Of a stretch of 64,000 bases of DNA, positions 12,061 through 25,000 are shown one piece after another. Origin of the DNA: Chaetoderma sp. LZ-2023a. Lineage: Eukaryota; Mollusca; Caudofoveata; Chaetodermatida; Chaetodermatidae. Location: assembly GCA_034401795.1 (NCBI GenBank), contig CM067371.1:80726402-80790401 (forward strand), given 5' to 3'. The translations under genes and the position numbers were made by a program. Positions within the stretch are counted from its first letter, which is position 1; the number at the start of each line of letters is the position of its first letter. The notes under the pieces were generated by a model. That model searched no databases. It saw only the letters and a program-made list of their open reading frames with translations, and had not been told where the DNA came from.

Positions 12061-12444
12061 GCCTACACAGTAACAGAAATAGCACTTTGACTAAAAGTAT
12101 TAACATGATGAAATCAAATATATCAAAGGCATCCGTGGATTGCATAAAGCAAGTTTCTCAAGAATAAATCATCTAGCAGTATTCAACACAGACTAATTAA
12201 AAATATACCAGTATGCTTTGTGTTACGTAGCCAGGGAGGAGCACACACTGATATAGATACCATGCCAGGGTTTGAATGGAATGATCCCATCTGTCACTCA
12301 AGCATCTGATGTCATAACAAAATATGTCACACATTTGCTGAGGTCACAATCAAAATGACATAGGTACATTACGAAAGCGGTAAAATTCTGGCACCAAGGT
12401 GTACAAATTGTGTCTTTCAAAAATTCACAATTTAATAAAGATTC

Positions 12445-12521
12445 TGTTGAGTATTTTGAAACTAATTTAACTGGGTACTAGGCAGCAACAGACATGAGTC
12501 AAACTAGTTTCAAAATATTTT
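12445..12521. mobile_element. MITE-2 copy
   Basis: tctgttgagtattttgaaac at the left; aaactagtttcaaaatattt inverted at the right. Confidence 0.75.
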
Positions 12522-12730
12522 ACGGTTTACATGTATACTTATCTTGATATTTAGAATCTGGGAATTCAAGTTTCAAATGGATTCCAACTGGTGTAAAAAG
12601 TAGCTAGAAATGGGCATGGCATAGCTAGTAATGGATCCCTCTATTATGACCAATGCATTTATGCGGTTTCACCCAAAATATGTGCCGTAGGCATAGTAGA
12701 AAATTAATCCATGTCCTAATAAATATCTTG

Positions 12731-12914
12731 CTGAGTATTTGGAAAGCAATTTGACTGAATCCAAAGTCATTGCTTTTGTTTCTACAAGACTAAAATAAAT
12801 ATAACTAATTGGACTAATTTAACTGAATTTTAGATTAATTACACAAGTGCTTTCTCAGTTTATATGCTTAAGGAAGCACAAACCTCCAGTCAGATTAGCT
12901 CCAAAATTTTCAAC
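12731..12914. mobile_element. MITE-2 copy, extended or degraded
   Basis: ttgctgagtatttggaaagc at the left and ccagtcagattagctccaaa...ttcaacaac at the right, with about 100 bases of extra centre sequence. Confidence 0.55.
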
Positions 12915-13285
12915 AACTTACTAACCTGTATGATTGCATTTAAATAAAGACACAGTAAAACCTACATTAAAGTTCTCATAAGTTAATAAAATACACAGCT
13001 TTTTAAGAAACGTGGGACTCTCGCTTACTTTATGAGCATGTTACCAAACTAGAAGTGTAGGCAGCATTTTAGGTTTAATTTGCCATCGCCATATAATTTG
13101 AACTTATTGTCTGGACTAGCTGGAAATCCTTGTATAAAAGCACTGCATCCCCCCCACCCCTCTCACCCCACCCCACCCCACCACCCCACTGGCTCGATCA
13201 TTCATCAGCTAGATTTTGAACAGTAAACATGTATCGAATAAGTCAATCTGTTAGCCTATGCCATGTATTCATAAATTATAATTAA

Positions 13286-14330
13286 ACAAGAATTCCATGG
13301 AATTAAATGTCTCGTCTGTCTCCTGCTTGTCAGTGACCTTGAACATTGACCTTATGACATCAGAGTTATCCTGATGCTTCCTAACATTATAGGTAACCAT
13401 GTATTCAAGTTTAGTTCCAATAGGATAAACCAATCCTGAAATATAAATGATTTGCTGAATGGAAAAACTTGAAAAAGCAGAGGTCAAATAGCAATATTAG
13501 AATAGCCGTAGCTTTTGACCTAATGAGCTCACTATTATCATGCTGCCTTAGTATGGAATATGAAACCATGTGCACAAGTTTGGTTCAAGTAGGAGTAAGC
13601 AATCCTAAAAGATAGGCAAACAAAAAAGCTTTCAGAGGTCAAATATCAAGGCTATGATGGCGTTGAATGCGGATCTAGTGATGTCACTATCAGCACGCAG
13701 CTTCCTTATTTCACCGACCATGTGTCCAAGATTAGTTCTGGTAATATTAAGTAATTCCGAAAAATAATGTAAACGATTTGCTAATCAGAAAAACTTAAAG
13801 TTGAAAAAGCAGAGGTTAAATAGCAAGGTTGGAATGACCTTGACCGTTGACCTGGTAACTTCCATGTCACCATCCTGCATCCTCTTGGTATAAGAAACCA
13901 TGTACCCAGGTTGTGTTCCATTTGGGTTAAGTAATCCCAAAATTTAACCTGATAAGTTTTGCTAAGTCCTTCAGCGTTGTGAACTCAGTGCCAGCATGCT
14001 GCTTGCTGGCATTATAGGTAACAATGTAACCAAGCTTAGTTCCAATAGGATTAACCAATCCTGAAAGATAAGTCAAGAAGTTTTGGTAAACGCAAAAACT
14101 TAACATTAAAAAACCTCCAGAGTTTTGTATCAAGGTCAGAGTGACCTTGACCTTTGTACTCATTACTATCATGCTGCTTCCTAATGGCATAAGCAACCAT
14201 ATAGCCAATTTTAGTTGCAATAGGATTAACTGATCCTGAAATATAAGAGAAGTTTTGCTAAACGCAAAAACTTAACATTGTTGACGCCGTCGGAAATGAT
14301 ACATATGTCTCACTTTCTGCTTCGTGACTA
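13286..14330. mobile_element. Family A tandem-core element
   Basis: Left module acaagaattccatggaatta then ATGTCTCG. About five core units with gaccttgacctttg-type stretches, including AGGTCAGAGTGACCT near 14132. The right module gacgccgtcggaaatgatac...gtctcactttctgcttcg is partly eroded. Same architecture as 9609-11372. Confidence 0.75.
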
Positions 14331-14447
14331 TCATGACTATGCAACATTTTTGTTCCTTAAAGAACCATGATTTTATGCTCCAAAAGGCAGACAGTGTCTC
14401 GAGCAGGTTTGACTTAGTGGGAATTTGGGAATTAAGGGGTTAGTTTT

Positions 14448-15448
14448 TAACGTTATTTCTCGACTAAAGGCCCTCAAATATAGGTTACAGGCCCAAATTT
14501 GATCAAAATCTGCCCAAAAAAACTCTTGTATTCAAGTATAAGATGCTGTCAAATTTAGAAAAACATACCTTTAAAAATCGAAAATTGGTATAAAAAATTA
14601 CTATCACTCAGCTCTATGTTTAATGCATGCCTCAAAAATATCATGGAGGAGAAATTATTAAATAGGACAGTCTAGATATCGCGTATCTTCAATAAATATG
14701 GTTTATTACATCAAAATCAGTCTAATTTTGACATAATGTCGCCTCGAAAATATAAAAATCACGTGACATTAGGAATGTCATAAGACTAAGATAGTCACCA
14801 GTTGTAATGCCAACCAACATCCAATGATCCAAAATAGAATCTGCTTGAAAGTCCGAGAATTAAAATGAGATAGACCACTTCTTATGCTGGCGAGCCGCTG
14901 GCTCTTTTGCAATTGGAGGCACTGTGTGATCTTATGCACTAATGGGAGTTGGTTATCTGGTAAGCCGCTGCCTCTTTTGCAACTGGACGCGCTGTGTGAT
15001 CTTATGCGCTAACGGGAGCTGGTTATCTGGTGAGCCACTGCCTCTTTTGCGATTGGAGGTGCTGTGTGATCTTATGCGCTAACGGCAGTTCGTTCAGACG
15101 GGTACGGGAACATTCAGTTCCTATCGCGCTATGATAATATATAGCAATTTCCCAGTCCAGAATATTTATATCCGAGTACTCACTATAAATAAATATCTTT
15201 TGTGGTTGGAGGCGAATCACACGATTTAGATCTTTTCTCGACACCATTTTATGTCCAATTCTGGATAAATTTTGATGTAATAAGTGATAGTTATTAAAGA
15301 ATAAGCAATATTTAGGCACCCAAATTTAATAATTTCACTTACGCATGATGTTTTTGCAGTGTACATTAAATATAGTTGTCAAGCGGTGTGAATTTTCTAA
15401 ATAAAAATTTAGTTCTATTTCCGTGGTATAATTTTTAACTTTTTTACA
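14448..15448. mobile_element. TA-element, copy A (truncated)
   Basis: The left end, taacgttatttctcgactaa, matches the inverted end of the copy at 33740-34830, and the interior is colinear with that copy in opposite orientation. Near 14885-15095 there are three 75-bp direct repeats (ctcttttgcaattggaggc...cttatgcgctaacgggag). The far end stops at about 15448 without the terminal repeat. No transposase frame, so non-autonomous. Confidence 0.75.
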
Positions 15449-15927
15449 GTACTACCTAGTAACAGATGATAGATTAAGGCTGTGAACCCATCAGAGTTAC
15501 TCCTGTGCAATGTTATTTCTTAAGTCTGAATGCGTGAATTCGATACATCTGGCTAATTTGGAAAAAAATTTCTGATTATTTGATATGAATGAAGTATTCG
15601 ACGTAAATCTGTAATGTGACCGCAATCCATTTTGCTAATCCAGCTAGTTCCTTTCTGACCCCAATGGTTTGGTGTTCTATTCGAATTAAAAATGTGCCAG
15701 CACGAATGCAAAACTATTAGCACTACACTCAGTTTTATGCCAGATTAACTGTTTCAGCGCACAGATGTGGACATGGCCTTAATGTCTAGGTCTTCCATAA
15801 TCAAATGCTAATGCTACCATAACAAAAGAAATTATAAAAATTCCAAATTTAGTCGATCTTCAAAATGGAAATAAATTAGATTATTGAATATTAAATGCCA
15901 TCCTTATTATAAGACATGAATGATCTC
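15449..15927 (-). other. 3' flank or 3'UTR of SLC2A13
   Basis: Sequence just past the SLC2A13 stop codon on its strand. It should contain the 3'UTR, but I found no AATAAA on the minus strand in the roughly 900 bases below the stop, so the transcript end is not located. No other gene seen. Confidence 0.4.
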
Positions 15928-16082
15928 TCATCTAAATGGCCATCTGCATAGTTGCTTTGGTACTGGACTTGCAGCAAAAAGTGTGTTCACCTCTTCCAAA
16001 TTGCGTCCCTTTGTTTCTGGTAGCCAGCATTGAACAACAATAATTCCCAACAATGATATTCCAGCATACATCCAAAATGTCC
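15928..16082 (-). CDS. SLC2A13: SLC2A13 exon 9 (terminal)
   Basis: Acceptor tttgcag at 16083-16089. Residues 577 (split Gly) to 627 plus the TGA stop at 15928-15930. Encodes TM12 ([17 protein letters not shown]) and [16 protein letters not shown], the conserved end of sugar transporters. The tail after it is only about 15 residues. Confidence 0.93.
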
Positions 16083-19000
16083 CTGCAAAGGCAAAACAAA
16101 CGTGTGACGGGTATTGCAGGATCTTACACCTTTAACCCTCATATCAGCCAAAAATGGCTTGTGCAGTGGTCTTGAGAAATGTCGACTTGCAGACCAAGAC
16201 TATTTTTGAAAATTTACCACTGGAATGACTGGCTTGCTAACCGAGCCAGTCATTCTAGTGATAAATTTTCAAAAACAGTTCTCTTGGTCTGCAAATGAAC
16301 ATTTTCTATGAGAAAATTGACATTTTCTTGAACAAATTCGAGGGTTAAAGGGTTAATGGCCAGAACTGGCTCAGAAAATAAACAATTTTTCCAGCACTGC
16401 CAATGGTCTGGAGAAATTTCAAACTGCAGGACGCTATGTTTAAAAATTAATTATTGCAATTGCCAATTTGATAACCGAGTCAGTCATTCCAGTGGTAAAT
16501 TTTCAAAAATAGTCTTCTCTTGACATGTAAAGCAACATTCCCTAAGCAAAAATTTAGATTTTCTAGACCAATCCTGGCAATTTAAGGATTACTAATGCCA
16601 CCAACACACAGGCTCAACATTTAATCGGTAACCTTCTCACACACTTGATGTTAATATAAAAGCTAAAATAGGTGAAAGTTTAACCGTGCCATAATACCAT
16701 CAACTATTATCTGGTTTGGCTGGAAAATCTGGCAATCTGTCATACATGTATCTTTCAATCCTGAAATAAAGTGTTATTTATTGGACAGCAAATTTGCGTA
16801 AATTCTACAAGAACCAGATAAATAAATTTCACTAACATGACAAATTACAGAATCTGTCACATAAAGTCAGGTCTGATGCTTACCGTATTTTGTAATCTGT
16901 TCAGTCAAGGTGAGGAATGTCATCGAGACAAGCAGATTAAAGAACCAGTTTGTGGATGTGGATAAGGCATTGCCAGTACTTCGTGCCCACATGGGATAGA
17001 TCTCAGAATTCACAGTCCATGGAATAGGGCCAAGGCCTATAAACAAACAAAACATGTCCATTTATATCAGGGATCTGCATCTAAAGTAAATAATCCAAAT
17101 ACAGTGAAACTTACCCCAATAGAGTGTATTATAAAACAATCCTGCATTATTATACACATAGTAGATAAACAAAATAATATTATAAAGATTCAAGAACAAA
17201 AGCACTTGTTAAACTGATGATATCAGAGGCTGTTAAATAGACACTTATTTTGGTAATGACTCTTACTAAATTGCCAAGCGACGCAGAGTGGGAGGGCGGC
17301 TGAGCAAGAGTCTAGCCGAGAAATGCCTATTTTGATTTTGCAAAAGCTTTGCAAAGCATTGACGCTTTTGAATAGAGGATTGATCAGACTTTTTTCTCCT
17401 CTAAGTGTAGATTTTTGCTGCTTTAAGCGGACTAACCATTTTAAACGTCAAGGGCGGCCAAAACGGTAGAGATCTTGTGAAATGTCCATTTGCACACCAA
17501 GAGAAGGATATTTCAGAAAAATTATCCATTGATACATCGGTGTAAACAATGATCTGAAGATTGGGAGGAGACAACATTACCTCGCAAGATTTTCTCGTGC
17601 CATCCACCATTGAAACGGAATAAGAAGAGATTCCAACCCTGACACCTTCGCATACAGTGAGCCTGATTTAGTAACGTAAATCGGCAGTTTAACATTTAGA
17701 CACCAAGATGTATAGATGTGATCAGTGTGGGAATTTGTATAATACGTTAGCCAGCCACAACCAGCACAAAAGAAGCAAACATGAAGAAGTTCAACCGAAA
17801 TGCAACACCTGCAACAGAGGTCTTGCCAGGATGTCTTGCTAGGATGTAGTCATTCGCCATCATCTTAAAGCCATCCATGGCATGGAGAAGGAAGAACAGA
17901 GGGAGATGCTGGACAATGTCAGACACTTAAACGGCATCAGAACGGCTTTCCGGTCGCGGCTGTCGAGTGGACACTCCACCCGATCCACCAGTAGCATCAA
18001 AACCAGAAGTGAACGAGGGCAATGATGTTGGTGACCGCGCATGGAGGGATCCGGCAGGGTGCACCATGCACTATAAAAGCCCACTGGAGGACACGGCTGA
18101 CTTTGCATTCGCTGATAAACCTAGCTCAGTAGAAAGAAGAAGGAAACACAAGAGTAAGCGAATCCAAAAATTAACAAAGAAACTACGTATCAATCTAAAA
18201 GCTAGAAGAACCGCGAAAAAGTTAAGTCAGATTCGTTCAACCAGTTCTAAACGTTTAAACAGCGGAAAAAATTTCAAACATGTCAAAAGAAACTTTGAAA
18301 TGTCACACACCTGACAATGCAAGGATGGCCGATATGCCAACAGGTGCTGACTTTCTGTGCGATGTCTCATAAGGGAGTAAGATAGACACATCTCCCAATG
18401 ACACATTGATCAGCTGTTTCTCCACAAGAGAGATGGGCACACAGATGGACGACCGAGACACAAAAAGTGTATCCATAACCAGCAGTCAAACTAAACCTTA
18501 AAATTTGTCAAAAATATGATTTTTCAACAGACAAAAATGTACATTGTTTCAAACAAAATTGGTAACAAGAATTCCACGGAATTAAATGTCTCGTCTTTCC
18601 TGTTTGTCACAGTGGCATTGACCGTTGACATTATGACCTCCGTGTTATCATGCTGCTTCCTAACATTATAGGTAACCATGTATTCAAGTTTAGTTCCAAT
18701 AGGATTAACCAATCCCGAAATATAAATGATCTGCTGAATGGAAAAACTTAAGGCTGAACAAGAACGCGAACGCGTGATATGTCTCGCCCCTGGATGGCTT
18801 TTAGTATTATTGATCCAGTACTTAAGTTCCCACGGACTAATAATTGAAAAAATATTATCTGATGACATTGCACAAAATCAACTTTTTAATGATAAATATT
18901 GCATCCCTAAATCAGATAGAAACAATTAGTAAGGTTTCAAAATCCGAAGAGCTCTTGTTAACTAATACAGTGATTATGTGATATATCTCAGTATTTTCTT

Positions 19001-22000
19001 TCATGTTATAACCATCACCATTGACATACCGACGGTACCGCATATATGAATGCAGCCAATTCTACTTTGTACTGCCAGCGAAACCATCACAATGGAATAC
19101 TAACCTTATTCAGGATATAAAAATAACTTTAAAATGCAAATGTGCCTTGAAAATACATTAATTGTTTGTTTTTCTTTTTAACCCTCTTTTGTGATTTTCT
19201 TCATCGTGTTGATCTTGGCAAAACATATCTTGTGAAAGGTCATCTTTAAGGCTTCTTGAAGCATCCACAGGAGTTGATTCAAGTAGTTCAGATTCAGTGG
19301 TGTCAAGTGGTACTTCACTGGCATCCAAAAATTCATCAGTAAAGCTGCTTAACATGGTGTGCGATGCATTCAGCTTTTCAGTGCTTTTATCTAACTCTAT
19401 ATTGAGTAATGAATTCTGGGACAAAAGATGTAACTTCTTCATTAGTCTTTCAACTTTTGATTCCAGTTCCTTAATTTTAATCTTTAACTCACATGTTTGT
19501 GATTCATTTGCACAAATTTTTTTATTAGCTCAGCGCACTTATAATTCGCTGATAAAGCAATTGCCTTAATTTTCATTGACATGCTTTCCAACTCCTTTCG
19601 CGCTTCCTCGGTACAAGTGTTTCTAATTTTATACAAAGTTCCCAATATCCCACATTCTGTATCCTTAATCTGAGAAATCTTCTTTCCTATCTGCTCACAC
19701 AGTTTAATATTGTCTGACATTGTTGACTCTACCTGGAAAAGTAAAAGGGAATTTCATGATTATATTTTAGGCCTGCAGAAACTGCGTAACACATTTTTTT
19801 ATTCGCACAAAAATATTTTTTGCTGGAGTACATACAGATTAGAGTAATGGGAAATCGATGGATGTGCACCATAGCATAAGCTCAGATGGAGAAATGATGG
19901 ATGTGCACCATAGCATAAGCTCACATTGAGAAATGAGGGATGTGTACTATAGTATAAGCTCAGATTGAGAAATGACTGCTGTGCACCATAGCATAAGCTC
20001 AGATTAAGAAATGACGGATGTGCACCATAGCATAAGCTAAGATTTAGAAATGACGGATGTGCACCATAGCATAGCTCAGATAGAGAAATGACGGATGTGA
20101 ACCATAGCATAAGCTCAGATTGAGAAATACCGAATGGGCCCCAAAGCATAAGCTCAGATTAAGAAATGACGGATGTGCACCATAGCATAAGCTCAGATTG
20201 GACACAGTGACCTTGACCGTTGACCGTGTGACCCAATATCATCACGCTGCTTCCTATCATTATAGGTCACCATGTATCCAAGTTTAGTTGCAATAGGCTT
20301 AAACAATCCTGAAATATAAGCCGAGACGTTTTGCTAAACGCAGAACCTTAATGTTGACGCCGTCGCCACCGTTGGAGAAGTGATAACTATGTCTTGCTTT
20401 CTGCTTCGCAGACGAGACAAAAACAGTCAACAACAGAGAAGCATTTCACTAAACAAAACGGGCTGTGATTTTATCTCTGAAAAACTTTTTACCGCTCTGA
20501 CTCTGCCAAACACGCTCTCTCCCTCTCTCTCTCTCCCTCCCTCCCTCTCTCTCCCTCTTTGTTTATGTTTTAAAGCAAAGGTTGGAGGACGGACCATAGG
20601 CATTAACCATACCACAAGCTCACTTACGCCTTCAAGGCCATGTAAGCTAATAAAATTGGTAATGTACATAAGTAATTTGACTGAAAAAGCCACATGAAAG
20701 ACAGACAGATAGAGGCGATTTCAATCGCCCGATGACCTCTTGAAAACATGTGGAAATAATGATGTACTGAACACTGAATACACACCTGGTGCAAATGCAC
20801 AAATATAGACAAGCATTCCTAAGAAGGTGAGCCACCAGAGTGGAGTCGGACAGTAATTGTAGGCCCAGACAGCATTCTCAGTAACTGGAGTATCCCTCAT
20901 ACACGGTCCAGCAGCTGAATAATGGTGGTCATGTGATGCTAGCAGACATGATCCATTCAATGCATCATTAGCGAGAGAAGAATTGCTCAGCAACGAATAA
21001 TTAGAGTTTGACGACAAGAAGCAGAAACCACATGCAGTCCTCTCCACACACTCATCACATGTTCTGAAACAAAGCAAAATTAATATTAAACTAGATTGAT
21101 CGGTTGATGACGCGTCATCGCAAATCCCCCACGTTCACCGCTTTGAACTTTTGACACACCCCACAACCCAACCCCAGGGGCGGAGCTAAATGTAAACATC
21201 CTTTTGCACTCCGCAATCATATGGATAATTCACATACCAAATTTGGTTAAATTTCGTACAATAGTGTCAGAGGAGTCGCATTACAATCAATTTCATGACC
21301 TTTTGACCCCCATGCCTCACCACTGTGGGCGGGTACAAATGTAATGTGCTCATCCGCTCCACATTGATATGGTTAACTCACACACCAAATTTGGCTGAAT
21401 TCCATCCAATGGTTTCGGAGCAGATGCGTTAAATCAATTTCCGCAGGTTAAAATTTGACCTTTTGACCCCTCTCCTGCAAAATCTAAATGACCTCTTGCA
21501 CTTCGCAATCATATCGGTAACTCAGATATCAAATTTGGTTGAGTTCCGTTAAACGATTTCAATGGAGTTGCATTACAATAAATTTCATGACCTTTTGACC
21601 CCATCCCGCATCACCTAGGGGCGGGGCCAAATGTAAATGTGCTCATCCACTCCACATTGATATGGGTAACTGACATACTAAATTTGGTTGAATTCCGTCC
21701 GGCAGTGGCAGAGGAGTTGCATTACAATCAATTTTTTTTACCCTTTGACCCCCGACACCCACCAACCGGGGGGGGGGGGGGGCAAATGTAAATGTGCTCA
21801 TGTACTCCACATTGATATGGGTAACCCACAGACCAAATTTGGTTGAATTCTGTCCAAATGTTTCAGAGGAGATGCATTACAATCAATTTCAGCAAAGGCA
21901 AATTTGCCCGTTGCAGCCCGCCCCCCCCCCCCCCCTCGCCCCCTGTGGGCGGAGCCTAATCTAACTGGCCTCATGCACTCCGCAATCATATGGGTAACTC

Positions 22001-25000
22001 AGATATAAAATTTGGCCGAGTTATGTCTAATGATTTCAGAGGAGTTGTGTTACAACTGATTTGACCTTTTGACCTTGCCACGCCCCCTAGGGGGCGAAGC
22101 CAAATCTAAATATCGTCTTGCAAAGCGGAATCATATGGGTACCCCACATGCCACATTTTATTTAATTCCACTCAATGATTTGGGAGGAGATAGCATGACA
22201 AATGTATGGAGAGATGGACAGAGGCGATTACAATATCCACGACATTTTTTTTAATGTGGGGATAACAAGGTTTACAAGCAATACAAATCCCCTTGATTCC
22301 CACTTTTGTTGAAATGAAATGTAAGGAATCTGGGCAATTCACTTGCCTGCTCCATATAACTGATATATGCACTTACATTAGTGTTTGTTGTAAGGGAATG
22401 ACATCAAAGTAATGAAGTTGAAATGAAATGTAAGGAATCTGGGCAATTCACTTGCCTGCTCCATATAACTGATATATGCACTTACATTACAGTGTTTGTT
22501 GTAAGGGAATGACATCAAAGTAATGAAGTTGAAATGAAATGTAAGGAATCTGGGCAATTCACTTGCCTGCTCCATATAACTGATATATGCACTTACATCA
22601 CAGTGTTTGTTGTAAGGGAATGACATCAAAGTAATGAGGTTGAAATGAAATGCAAGGAATCTGGGCAATTCACTTGCCTGCTCCATATAACTGATACATG
22701 CACTTACATTACAGTGTTTGTTGTAAGGGAATGACATCAAAGTAATGAAGTTGAAATGAAATGTAAGGAATCTGGGCAATTCACTTGCCTGCTCCATATA
22801 ACTGATATATGCACTTACATCACAGTGTTTCTTGTAAGGGAATGACATCAACGTAATGAAGTTGAAATGAAATGTAAGGAATCTGGGCAATTCACTTGCC
22901 TGCTCTATATAACTGATACATGCATTTACATTACAGTGTTTGTTGTAAGGGAATGACATCAAAGTAATGAAGTTGAAATGAAATGTAAGGAATCTGGGCA
23001 ATTCACTTGCCTGCTCCATATAACTGATATATGCACTTACATTACAGTGTTTGTTGCAAGGGAATGACATCAAAGTAATGAAGTTGACATGAAATGCAAG
23101 GAATCTGGGCAATTCACTTGCTTGCTCCATATAACTGATATATGCACTTACATTACAGTGTTTGTTGTAAGGGAATGACATCAAAGTAACGACGTTGAAA
23201 TGAAATGCAAGGAATCTGGGCAATTCACTTGCCTGCTCTATATAACTGATACATGCACTTACAGTACAGTGTTTGTTGTAAGGGAATGACATCAAAGTAA
23301 TGAAGTTGAAATGAAATGTAAGGAATCTGGGCAATTCACTTGCCTGCTCCATATAACTGATACATGCACTTACATTACAGTGTTTGTTGTAAGGGAATGA
23401 CATCAAAGTAATGAAGTTGAAATGAAATGTTGAAGGAATCTGGGCAATTCACTTGCCTGCTCCATATAACTGATATATGCACTTACATCACAGTGTTTGT
23501 TGTAAGGGAATGACATCAAAGTAACGAAGTTGAAATGAAATGTAAGGAATCTGGGCAATTCACTTGCCTGCTCCATATAACTGATACATGCACTTACATT
23601 ACAGTGTTTGTTGTAAGGGAATGACATCAAAGTAATGAAGTTGAAATGAAATGCAAGGAATCTGGGCAATTCACTTGCCTGCTCCATATAACTGATACAT
23701 GCACTTACATTACAGTGTTTGTTGTAAGGGAATGACATCAAAGTAATGAAGTTGAAATGAAATGCAAGGAATCTGGGCAATTCACTTGCCTGCTCCATAT
23801 AACTGATACATGCACTTACATTACAGTGTTTGTTGTAAGGGAATGACATCAAAGTAATGAAGTTGAAATGAAATGCAAGGAATCTGGGCAATTCACTTGC
23901 CTGCTCCATATAACTGATACATGCACTTACATTACAGTTTCCTGCTCCATATAACTGATACATGCACTTACATCACAGTGTTTGTTGTAAGGGAATGACA
24001 TCAAAGTAATGAAGTTGAAATGAAATGCAAGGAATCTGGGCAATTCACTTGCCTGCTCCATATAACTGATACATGCACTTACATTACAGTGTTTGTTGTA
24101 AGGGAATGACATCAAAGTAATGAAGTTGAAATGAAATGCAAGGAATCTGGGCAATTCACTTGCCTGCTCTATATAACTGATACATGCACTTACATTATAG
24201 TGTTTGTTGTAAGGGAATGACATCAAAGTAATGAAGTTGAAATGAAATGCAAGGAATCTGGGCAATTCACTTGCCTGCTCCATATAACTGATACATGCAC
24301 TTACATTACAGTGTTTGTTGTAAGGGAATGACATCAAAGTAATGAGGTTGAAATGAAATGTAAGGAATCTGGGAAATTCACTTGCCTGCTCCATATAACT
24401 GATATATGCACTTACATCACAGTGTTTGTTGTAAGGGAATGACATCAAAGTAATGAGGTTGAAATGAAATGTAAGGAATCTGGGCAATTCACTTGCCTGC
24501 TCCATATAACTGATATATGCACTTACATCACAGTGTTTGTTGTAAGGGAATGACATCAAAGTAATGAGGTTGAAATGAAATGCAAGGAATCTGGGCAATT
24601 CACTTGCCTGCTCCATATAACTGATACATGCACTTACATTACAGTGTTTGTTGTAAGGGAATGACATCAAAGTAATGAGATTGAAATGAAATGTAAGGAA
24701 TCTGGGCAATTCACTTGCCTGCTCCATATAACTGATACATGCACTTACATTACAGTGTTTGTTGTAAGGGAATGACATCAAAGTAATGAGTTTGAAATGA
24801 AATGTAAGGAATCTGGGCAATTCACTTGCCTGCTCCATATAACTGATATATGCACCTAAATTACAGTGTTTGTTGTAAGGGAATGACATCAAAGTAATGA
24901 AGTTGAAATGAAATGTAAGGAATCTGGGCAATTCACTTGCCTGCTCCATATAACTGATATATGCACTTACATCACAGTGTTTGTTGTAAGGGAATGACAT

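Noticed and set aside
19799..20149. [11 protein letters not shown] repeat protein
   Set aside because: Translation of the 39-bp minisatellite; no unique sequence at either end.
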